Below are positions 1 to 6,243 of a DNA stretch of 32,347 nucleotides, piece by piece; the stretch's first letter is position 1; each line of letters begins with the position of its first letter. The DNA is from JBHJGM01 sp964405825 (GTDB taxonomy: Bacteria; Verrucomicrobiota; Verrucomicrobiia; Opitutales; JBHJGM01). The stretch lies in the NCBI GenBank assembly GCA_964405825.1, contig CAYOPI010000036.1:1-32347 (forward strand). The letters are read 5' to 3'. The notes beneath the pieces were generated by a model. The model made no database searches. It worked only from the letters and a program-made list of their open reading frames with translations, and was not told the origin of the DNA. A program made the translations under genes and the position numbers.

Positions 1-34
1 CGCTTTACCGTTGCGGCGGGGGCGGGGGTAGCGC

Positions 35-1507
35 ATGTCAGAAGGCCCCATGGCTCCCCCGAATCTGTTGATCTTCATGACCGACCAGCAGCGCGGCAAC
101 ACCGTGCTGCCCGAGCACCCCACGCAGACGCCGGTGCTGGACGGTTTCGGCAAAAACGCGGTCACGCTGGACCACACCTACACCTGCTCGCCGCACTGCT
201 GTCCGTCGCGGGCGACGTTCTTCACCGGGCTGTACCCGACCGAGCACGGGGTGTGGAACAACGTCAACGTGCAGAACGCGCACAGCCTGGGGCCGAACGA
301 GGGCACGCGGTACTGGTTCGAGGATTTGAAAGAGGCGGGCTATCGCCTGGACTGGGACGGCAAGTGGCATGTGGATGCGCGCAAGGAGCCGGGCCAGCTG
401 GGCTGGAACGATACGCGCAAGCCGCGCAAGACCACGAAAAAGTTCATGGGGATGACGTGGGATAGCTACCGAAATCTGGCCGGGCAGCCGCCGATCACCG
501 AGCGCGCGCCGGGGCAGATCCTGCGGCCCGGGTATTCTCCCTACACGCATTACAAAACCGATGAGCGCCCCTTTGGTGATGTGGACGTTGTCGAGCGTTC
601 GCTTCAGACGCTGCGCACGCGACCGGCCGACAGTGGTCCGTGGTGTCAGTACGTGGGCACGCTGGGTCCGCACGATCCCTACATGGCGCCGCAGCGTTTC
701 CTGGACCTCTACGACCCCGGCGCGATCGAACTGCCGGAGAGCTTTCACGACCGCATGGAGGACAAGCCGGCGCTGTACCGGCGCACACGCAGCTTCTTCG
801 ATCAGCTGAGCGAGGATGAGCACCGCGAGGCGATCCGGCATTACCTGGCCTTTTGCACGTACGAGGACTGGCTGTTCGGGCAGGTGCTCGAGGCGCTGGA
901 GGCAACCGGCCAGGCCGACAACACAGTCGTGGTCTACCTCTCCGATCACGGCGATTACGTGGGCGACCACGGGCTGTGGTGCAAGGGCCTGCCCTGCTTT
1001 GAGGGGGCCTATCACGTGCCTTGTCTGGTCCGCTGGCCGGGGGTGACCGACGGGGCGGACGGACGCCGCGAGAGCGCCTTTGTCTCGCTGGCGGATTTCG
1101 GACCGACCTTTCTGGAGATGGCGGGCGTGACGCCGAAGAGCGCGATGAGCGGGCGTAGCGTGGTGCCGTTGCTGCGCGGGGAGACGCCCGCGGACTGGCC
1201 CGACGCGGTCTTTACGCAGTCCAACGGAAACGAGCAATACGGCATCCAGCGTTCGGTGCGCACGCGCCAGTGGAAGTTCGTCTACAACGGCTTCGACTTC
1301 GATGAGCTGTACGACCTGCAGGCCGACCCGCACGAGGTCCGCAACCTGGCGCGCGATCCGCAGTACGCCGGAGTGGTCCGTGAGATGTGCCAGCGGCTGT
1401 GGCGCTTTGCCCAAGCCCACAACGAGCAGGCGGTCAACGACTACATCATGGTGGGCTTCGCGCCGTACGGGCCGGCGGTGGCCTTTGAGGCGGAGGCGGA
1501 GGCCTGA
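35..1507 (+). CDS. Type I (formylglycine-dependent) sulfatase
   Basis: The protein hydrolyses a sulfate ester; the substrate cannot be read from sequence. The maturation motif C-x-P-S-R is at residues 55-59 (Cys55 would become formylglycine), followed by the usual ATFFTG continuation. The N-terminal metal-binding Asp is in the DQQR segment (residue 17), and a second metal-binding segment SDHGDYVGDHG lies in the middle. At 490 residues it has full family length. The start at 35 has only G-rich sequence upstream. A second ATG at 50, giving the typical MAPPNLLIF opening behind AGAAGG, is equally likely. No signal peptide is visible from either start, so the enzyme looks cytoplasmic, unlike most PVC or Bacteroidetes sulfatases. 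Its stop overlaps the start of the next gene by one base. A phosphonate monoester hydrolase-like activity within the same superfamily cannot be excluded. Confidence 0.93.
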   Translation: MSEGPMAPPNLLIFMTDQQRGNTVLPEHPTQTPVLDGFGKNAVTLDHTYTCSPHCCPSRATFFTGLYPTEHGVWNNVNVQNAHSLGPNEGTRYWFEDLKEAGYRLDWDGKWHVDARKEPGQLGWNDTRKPRKTTKKFMGMTWDSYRNLAGQPPITERAPGQILRPGYSPYTHYKTDERPFGDVDVVERSLQTLRTRPADSGPWCQYVGTLGPHDPYMAPQRFLDLYDPGAIELPESFHDRMEDKPALYRRTRSFFDQLSEDEHREAIRHYLAFCTYEDWLFGQVLEALEATGQADNTVVVYLSDHGDYVGDHGLWCKGLPCFEGAYHVPCLVRWPGVTDGADGRRESAFVSLADFGPTFLEMAGVTPKSAMSGRSVVPLLRGETPADWPDAVFTQSNGNEQYGIQRSVRTRQWKFVYNGFDFDELYDLQADPHEVRNLARDPQYAGVVREMCQRLWRFAQAHNEQAVNDYIMVGFAPYGPAVAFEAEAEA

Positions 1508-2190
1508 TGCGCGGGCGTTGGCGTTGCGTGCGGTGCGGGCTGCTCTGGCTGGCGCTGATCGCTGGCGGTTTGCCGGATCAGGCAAGGGCCTCGGGCGAGG
1601 GGATCGAGGACTTCCAGAGCTGGCACGCGGTCAACTGGACGTACCTGAGTCACGAACAGCTCACGCTGGCTATTTACGGGGAGATTCGCTTCGACGAGAA
1701 CAGCACGGAGCACTCGTTCCGGCTGGTGCGGCACCGGGTGGGCTACCGGGCGGCGCCTTGGCTGCAACTGGGCTTCAACCTGGCCTATCAGGAGATTCCC
1801 TTCGACACGCGGGACACGCGCGGGGACTTCCGGGTGGAGTGGGAGGTGACGCCGTTCTTCCAGTCCGAGGACGGGCTGCGGGTGTCGTTTCGCAACCGCA
1901 TCGAGTTGTTCTTCAGCGAGAACGTGGACTCGGAGCGGTGGCGCTGGCGGCTGCGGTTGCGCTTGGACCAGCGCCTGGAAGGCTTCTGGGCCAACCGCGC
2001 GTGGATCAGCAACGAGTTCTTCTACGACTTTCAGCCCGACGACTTTAACCAGAACCGTTTCATCCCGCTGGGGCTGAACTTCAAGCTGACGGAGAAGGTG
2101 AACTACGGGGTGTACGTGATGGTGCTCTCGAACCTGCGCGGGGACACGTTCGAGCACGACTTTGTGCTGGGGCAGTCGCTGCGGTTTTAG
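1507..2190 (+). CDS. Outer-membrane beta-barrel protein, DUF2490 type
   Basis: Predicted exported protein of 227 residues. The first 28 residues are a signal peptide: Arg-rich start, hydrophobic LLWLALIAGG core, and cleavage near ARA-S. The rest shows alternating hydrophobic and polar residues, many aromatics and charged turns, e.g. FRNRIELFFSE, WISNEFFYDFQ and LGLNFKLTEKVNYGVYVMV. It ends in Phe (QSLRF), the usual C-terminal signature of outer-membrane barrels. The RxRHRVGY-like and NRIELFF-like segments fit the DUF2490 family, whose function is unknown. The start codon shares its A with the sulfatase stop, so the two are very likely co-translated. A role in passing sulfated compounds across the outer membrane is only inference from this pairing. 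Confidence 0.8.
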   Translation: MRGRWRCVRCGLLWLALIAGGLPDQARASGEGIEDFQSWHAVNWTYLSHEQLTLAIYGEIRFDENSTEHSFRLVRHRVGYRAAPWLQLGFNLAYQEIPFDTRDTRGDFRVEWEVTPFFQSEDGLRVSFRNRIELFFSENVDSERWRWRLRLRLDQRLEGFWANRAWISNEFFYDFQPDDFNQNRFIPLGLNFKLTEKVNYGVYVMVLSNLRGDTFEHDFVLGQSLRF

Positions 2191-2331
2191 GGGAGAAGCG
2201 CGAAGCGAGTTCTCTGACGGAGGCACGGAGAGGCTGGAAAAGGATTGGCAGTTGCGGAAGGGCGCAGGAGGCTACCTCCATGGGCTCTGTAAGACACCTC
2301 ATCGTTCCCAAAGTCGTCGAAAACGCTGAGA

Positions 2332-2431
2332 NNNNNNNNNNNNNNNNNNNNNNNNNNNNNNNNNNNNNNNNNNNNNNNNNNNNNNNNNNNNNNNNNNNNN
2401 NNNNNNNNNNNNNNNNNNNNNNNNNNNNNNN
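2332..2431. other. Assembly gap of 100 unknown bases
   Basis: Exactly 100 N. The round number suggests a placeholder for a gap of unknown length, so distances across it should not be trusted. It hides the 3' end of the ABC1 kinase gene on the minus strand. The 141 bases between the DUF2490 stop and the gap hold only small inverted repeats (for example GGAGG/CCTCC at 2267-2279) and no convincing gene or terminator. Confidence 0.98.
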
Positions 2432-3754
2432 GGCGGCGGAGGGCTGCTCGGGTCGCAGGTGGGCCGGGAGCTGGGCGCGAATGGTTGCGCCGAGGCGGGC
2501 CATGATGCTGTAGAGGCCGAAGTAGGCGCGGTTGAGGTAGATGGCGTGGGGGGAGCCGCGGGCGTTGTCGATCTGCTCCAGCTCCTTGTCCACGCGGTTG
2601 TTCTCGCCGAACTCGTAGATGGCGCGCATGTAATCGGGGTCGCCGAAGTCGAAGGACTCGGTCTGGAAGGGGCGCGAGAGCAGCTCGATGGAGCGGGTGA
2701 AGACATCGACCAGAATGGCGCGCTCGTGCGGGGCGTCCTGCGGCAGGAGCAGGCCGAGGTCCTCGAGGACGGCTTCCATCTCGGCGGGGTCGTCGAAGCG
2801 GCCCGGCGCCAGGAGCTGGAAGTAGGCGAGGTAAAACGACTCGGGCAGGGCCTTGACGCAGCCAAAGTCCAGGACGCAGAGCTGGTTGCCGGGCGTGACG
2901 AGGAAGTTGCCCGGGTGCGGGTCGGCGTGGAACTCGCGCAGTTCGTGCACCTGGAAGTGGTAGAAATCCCAGATGGCCTGGCCGATGCGGTCGCGCAGTT
3001 CAGGCGAAGGGCCGGACTCGGCGAAGCGGTCCAGGGGCTGCCCGTCGATCCAGTCCATCGTGATGATGCGCTCGGAGGAGAGTTCGGGGTAGTAGCGCGG
3101 AAACACGGTGTGGGCCAGCGCGCGCGAGGCTTCGCTGAGAGCCACCGAGCGCTTCAGCTCCAGCGTGTAGTTGGTTTCTTCAAGGAGGCGTTCCTGGACC
3201 TCGGAGAAGAAGTGCTCCATCTCGCCCGAGCGCAGGTTGAAGAGGCGGGCGGCGAAGGGCTTGAGCAGGCGCAGGTCCGAGAGGAGGCTGTCGGCCACGC
3301 CGGGGTACTGGACCTTGACGGCAAAGGTCTGCTCGCCGCGGGTGGCGCGGTGCACCTGCCCGATGGAGGCGGCGTTGACGGCGTCGCGCGTGAAGGTGTC
3401 GAAGACCTCGTGGGGAGCCTTGCCAAAGGCGCGGCGAAAGGTCTGCACGACCAGCGGGTAGGACAGCGGCGGGGCCGAGTACTGCGCCTTTGAAAATTCG
3501 CGCACGTAGGCCGAGGGCAGGATGTTCTGGTCAATGCTGAGCATCTGGGCGACCTTGAGCGGGCCGCCCTTGAGCTTGCTGAAGGCCTCGAAGGTGTCCC
3601 TGGCGTTGGCCTCGTGGAGGCGGTCGCGGGCGTCGTCGACGCCGGCCCCCCTGCGTCCGTAGTAACGCAGGTAGTTGCCGCCGACGCGGGCACCGGTCTT
3701 GGCCAGGGCGACGGCACGGCTCACGCGCGTGCTGGGAATGGAGCGCTGCGACAT
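2432..3754 (-). CDS. ABC1/AarF (UbiB-family) atypical kinase, 3' end lost in gap
   Basis: A protein kinase-like ATPase of the UbiB/ADCK group; family members support quinone biosynthesis or lipid functions at membranes. 441 residues are visible. Signature segments in order: the KxGQ-like region LKVAQMLS (about 66-73, with Ala where Gly is usual), AASIGQVHRA (nucleotide loop), AVKVQYPG (ATP-anchoring Lys), the Glu-rich EETNY segment, the catalytic HADPHPGNFLV and the metal-binding LDFGCVK. The open frame runs into the assembly gap with no stop. The reading frame on the far side is antisense to the DUF2490 gene and is not part of this protein. Since related proteins are about 440 residues, the stop probably lies just inside the gap. 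The ATG is 16 bases after the TetR-like gene, indicating co-transcription. Confidence 0.9.
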
Positions 3755-3770
3755 GGTTGGGAGTCGCCGT

Positions 3771-4418
3771 TCAGGCGGGCTGATGGGCGCGGCCGGCCAG
3801 GAAGCGGAAGAGGTCGAAGGCCGACTCGAGGGCCTGTCGCTCGATCAGGTCGAAGGCCAGATTGACGGACTTCTCGATCAGCGCCTCGGTGCGCTCAAAG
3901 CCCTTGCTGTCGTCCCTGGTGGAGAAGTCCAGGACGAAGCAGAACTGCTGGAAAAAGAGGTACGGGTAGGTGTCGTTGAGACGGCCGCGTTTGGCGACTT
4001 CGTCGGTGTCGAGGGCGTGCTCGAGGATCTTTTTGGCGTGGTGCTCGAAGCGCTCGCGCAGGCGCTCGAGCTGTGCGAGGGTGGCCGGCGGCTTGAAACC
4101 GGGGAAGCGCGCCAGGACGAAGGAACGGTTGGCATTGGCCTGCTCGTTGAGGGCGTAGAACCAGGCGAGCATGCGCTGGCGGGCATTGAGGGCGCCGGCT
4201 TCGGGGTCTGCGTCGAGGGTGGCGGCAGCCTGGTCGGCCAGGCGCATCCAGAAGGCGCGCTCAACTGAAGTGAAGGAAGCAAAGAGGGCGAAAAAGTCCG
4301 CCTCACTCATTCCCAGTTTCTTGCAGAAAGTGTAGACGCTGGGTGGCTCGTGGCCCTCTTCCAGCACGAAATCGATGTAGGCATCGATGATCGCGTTTTC
4401 CTGTTCGCTCATCGCCAT
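3771..4418 (-). CDS. TetR-like transcriptional regulator paired with the ABC1 kinase
   Basis: Helical protein of 215 residues. The N-terminus has a TetR-type helix-turn-helix at roughly residues 27-49 (SVYTFCKKLGMSEADFFALF). It is followed by an all-helical C-terminal part with aromatic and charged residues (YPYLFFQQFCFVLDFSTRDD), as in regulators with a ligand or dimerisation domain. I start it at the ATG at 4416-4418; another ATG two codons later at 4410-4412 is equally plausible. A longer open frame runs upstream through the tRNA gene and is rejected. No Shine-Dalgarno is visible. The gene lies directly upstream of the ABC1 kinase in the same direction, so it may regulate, or work with, that kinase. 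Its ligand is unknown. Confidence 0.72.
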   Translation of the reverse strand: MAMSEQENAIIDAYIDFVLEEGHEPPSVYTFCKKLGMSEADFFALFASFTSVERAFWMRLADQAAATLDADPEAGALNARQRMLAWFYALNEQANANRSFVLARFPGFKPPATLAQLERLRERFEHHAKKILEHALDTDEVAKRGRLNDTYPYLFFQQFCFVLDFSTRDDSKGFERTEALIEKSVNLAFDLIERQALESAFDLFRFLAGRAHQPA

Positions 4419-4495
4419 AGAGGGAAACGGAAGCGCGGGGCCCGGTTCCGTCAAGCGTCGCCCCGGGATTTGGGGAACGGCAGAAACGCGGAAAA

Positions 4496-4571
4496 TGGAG
4501 CCGAGAATGGGACTTGAACCCACGACCTACGCATTACGAGTGCGTCGCTCTACCAACTGAGCTATCTCGGC
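4496..4571 (-). tRNA. tRNA-Thr, anticodon CGT
   Basis: The minus strand folds into a complete cloverleaf. The 7-bp acceptor GCCGAGA/TCTCGGC is perfect, the D stem is GCTC/GAGC, and the anticodon stem ACGCA/TGCGT encloses loop CTCGTAA. The T stem GTGGG/CCCAT encloses TTCAAGT. Anticodon CGT reads ACG (Thr). The discriminator is T and the CCA end is encoded (4496-4498), followed by TTTT. The mature body without CCA is 73 nt. Confidence 0.97.
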
Positions 4572-4581
4572 GAAAGGCAGG

Positions 4582-4610
4582 ACAGTACAATCGGTCGATT
4601 TTGCCGGCAA
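4582..4610 (-). promoter_or_regulatory. Candidate sigma70-type promoter of tRNA-Thr
   Basis: On the minus strand TTGCCG (4605-4610) and TACTGT (4582-4587) are separated by 17 bases and lie about 10 bases upstream of the tRNA 5' end. Both boxes match the consensus at four of six positions. Spacing and position are right; no other promoter-like pair is closer. Confidence 0.4.
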
Positions 4611-4637
4611 GTCAGAACTGGATGGGACGAATCCACC

Positions 4638-5123
4638 CTAGGCCTTCGCCCCGCCAAGGCGGCAGACGACGTCGAACTCGGCCTTTGTCACCGGCATAAC
4701 CGAGAGGCGGTTTCCCTTTGCCACGACTTTCATCTGGGCCAGTTCGGGGCGCTCCTTGAGGGTCTGGAGAGTGACTATGCGCTTAAAATCCTTGTAAAAT
4801 TCGACGGTTACGCAAAACCAGCGCGGATTTTCCGGATCGGACCTGGGGTCATAATACGGAGAACCTGAGTCAAAAGCTAACGGATCGGGAAATGGTTTAC
4901 TAACGATTTTGGCCAAACCAACGCATCCGGGCTCTTTAGTGCGCGAATGATAGAACAAAGCCAGCTGACCGGGGCCCATCTCGTCGCGTATATAATTGCG
5001 CGCCTGATAACTGCGAACGCCGTCCCAGTTGTCCTGAGAATTAGGACGGCTTCTCAGGTCGCTAATCGAGAAGACGTCAGGTTCGCTCTTGAGAAGCCAG
5101 TATCGTTTTGTCGAACGAGGCAT
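4638..5123 (-). CDS. EVE-domain (PUA-like) protein
   Basis: Stand-alone EVE domain of 161 residues, the normal length for the family. The hallmark segments are YWLLKSEP at 8-15, FSISDL, and WDGVRSYQARN at 33-43, then GQLALFYHS and GCVGLAKIV. EVE domains are PUA-like folds thought to bind modified bases in RNA or DNA, often acting in RNA metabolism or restriction of modified DNA. No nuclease or methylase partner is next to it here, so a housekeeping role is more likely than defence. The start follows AACAAA, with no Shine-Dalgarno. Upstream DNA (5124-5247) is AT-richer than the surroundings and is shared with the divergent receiver gene. Confidence 0.92.
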   Translation of the reverse strand: MPRSTKRYWLLKSEPDVFSISDLRSRPNSQDNWDGVRSYQARNYIRDEMGPGQLALFYHSRTKEPGCVGLAKIVSKPFPDPLAFDSGSPYYDPRSDPENPRWFCVTVEFYKDFKRIVTLQTLKERPELAQMKVVAKGNRLSVMPVTKAEFDVVCRLGGAKA

Positions 5124-5247
5124 TTTGTTAGATGCAAGTATCTGGTATTTTGAGTGTTATAAGATTTGGTCTCAGACAAAGGGCTTCAAGGTGGGACGTT
5201 TCCCTCGATTGTTTAGTCTGTGCAATCGCATACTCTCGCTTAACCCG
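5124..5247. promoter_or_regulatory. Divergent control region between the EVE gene and the first receiver gene
   Basis: 124 bases of clearly lower GC than the flanking genes. On the minus strand TATAAC (5156-5161) makes a reasonable -10 box for the EVE gene, but no good -35 is found at 17 bases. No clear plus-strand promoter or operator could be picked by eye. Confidence 0.35.
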
Positions 5248-5661
5248 ATGGCTCCGCAATCTCAGAAACCCGTAGAAAAGATCCTCGTCGTGGACGATGA
5301 CGAACATGTGCGGGTGTACCTGACCCACGCCCTGAAGACCTTGGGGATCCAGGAAATCCACGAGGCCAAAAACGGCTGGGAGGCGATTGCTGAGTATTTT
5401 TCGGTGCAGCCGGATCTGGTGCTGACGGACATCAACATGCCCGAACTCAATGGCCCGGAAGCGCTGCGGGAAATGCGCAAGATGTTTCCGGAGGCGCGCG
5501 CGGTGATGATCACCTCGGAGGCGTCCCACAAGCGGGTTCGCGAGGCGATCCGGATCGGGGCCAAGGGGTTCATCCGCAAGGACATTCCGACCGAGCAGCT
5601 GCTGCACATGCTGGCCAACTTCATCGACCCGGCCAAGGCGACGCCGTACGCCGCCACTTGA
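5248..5661 (+). CDS. Stand-alone receiver (CheY-like) response regulator 1
   Basis: Single receiver domain of 137 residues with no output domain. The acidic pocket is in VVDDD (residues 15-18), the phosphoacceptor is Asp61 in LTDINMP, the switch Thr is Thr89 in MITS and the conserved Lys is Lys111 in GFIRKD. I chose the ATG at 5248 because the receiver fold begins about 10 residues later; the frame open upstream overlaps the EVE gene's 5' end. No Shine-Dalgarno precedes it. The protein is closely similar to the next gene, with shared INMP..NGPEA, RVREAIR.GA.GF.RKD.PT and AIAE segments. This points to a tandem duplication. The cognate histidine kinase is not in the window. Confidence 0.92.
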   Translation: MAPQSQKPVEKILVVDDDEHVRVYLTHALKTLGIQEIHEAKNGWEAIAEYFSVQPDLVLTDINMPELNGPEALREMRKMFPEARAVMITSEASHKRVREAIRIGAKGFIRKDIPTEQLLHMLANFIDPAKATPYAAT

Positions 5662-5754
5662 GCGAGGCCCGAGGCGGGGATTCCAGCGGCTCCGAAGGCG
5701 GAGACGGTAAAATTACCGCTTCAGGCTGAGCGGGCTCGGGCCGATCTCTGTCCT

Positions 5755-6234
5755 GTGGCCGGAAATGGTACAAGTCCCGAGCGTGTGAAGCGTGTGCTGA
5801 TCGTCGATGACGAGGCTCACGTGCGCCTTTATGTGTCGAAGGTCTGCAAGCTTTTGGGGGTGGAAGAGGTTGCTTTTGCCGAGAACGGGGAGAAGGCGAT
5901 CGCGGAGTTCGCCGCCTTTCAGCCGGGCCTGGTGCTGATGGACATCAACATGCCGGGGATGAACGGTCCGGAGGCGCATGGTCTGCTCAACAGCTTCTAC
6001 AAGAAAGTGCCGGTGGTTTTCATCACCTCCGACGCCCGGCCCGAGCGCGTGCGCGAAGCGATCCGCAACGGCGCGATCGGATTCGTGCGCAAGGACGTGC
6101 CGACGATCGTCTTGAAGGAGCTGCTCGCGCAAAAGCTGGAGCAGGCCGCCAAGCGGGCCGCCTACGTCGAGGACTTCGACTACGCCCGCGCCGCACAACA
6201 GGCAGCCGAGGCCGAGCGCAGCTCAAAGGCCTAG
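5755..6234 (+). CDS. Stand-alone receiver (CheY-like) response regulator 2
   Basis: Receiver domain with key residues Asp18/Asp19 (IVDDE), phosphoacceptor Asp63 in LMDINMP, Thr91 in ITSD and Lys113 in VRKD, numbered from the GTG at 5755. No in-frame ATG is available. GTG 5755 is the only good start before the conserved fold, so a non-ATG start is likely. After the domain there is a 35-residue helical, Ala-rich, charged C-terminal tail absent from its neighbour. The gene is in the same frame as the upstream receiver, and no stop occurs in the 31 codons between that gene's TGA and this GTG. It ends 9 bases before the convergent FG-GAP gene. Signalling partner unknown. Confidence 0.88.
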   Translation: MAGNGTSPERVKRVLIVDDEAHVRLYVSKVCKLLGVEEVAFAENGEKAIAEFAAFQPGLVLMDINMPGMNGPEAHGLLNSFYKKVPVVFITSDARPERVREAIRNGAIGFVRKDVPTIVLKELLAQKLEQAAKRAAYVEDFDYARAAQQAAEAERSSKA

Positions 6235-6243
6235 GGCCGCCCG

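Noticed and set aside
38..1585. 515-codon minus-strand open frame
   Set aside because: Antisense to the sulfatase, Arg/Val/His-rich and not protein-like.
2081..2331. Continuation of the ABC1 kinase frame beyond the assembly gap
   Set aside because: The frame on the far side is antisense to the DUF2490 gene, and the gap length is arbitrary, so the join is accidental.
4514..4699. 61-codon plus-strand open frame
   Set aside because: Runs antisense through the tRNA gene and into the EVE gene; no support.
4638..5123. EVE protein as part of a defence island
   Set aside because: No restriction, helicase or methylase genes nearby; neighbours are housekeeping and signalling genes.
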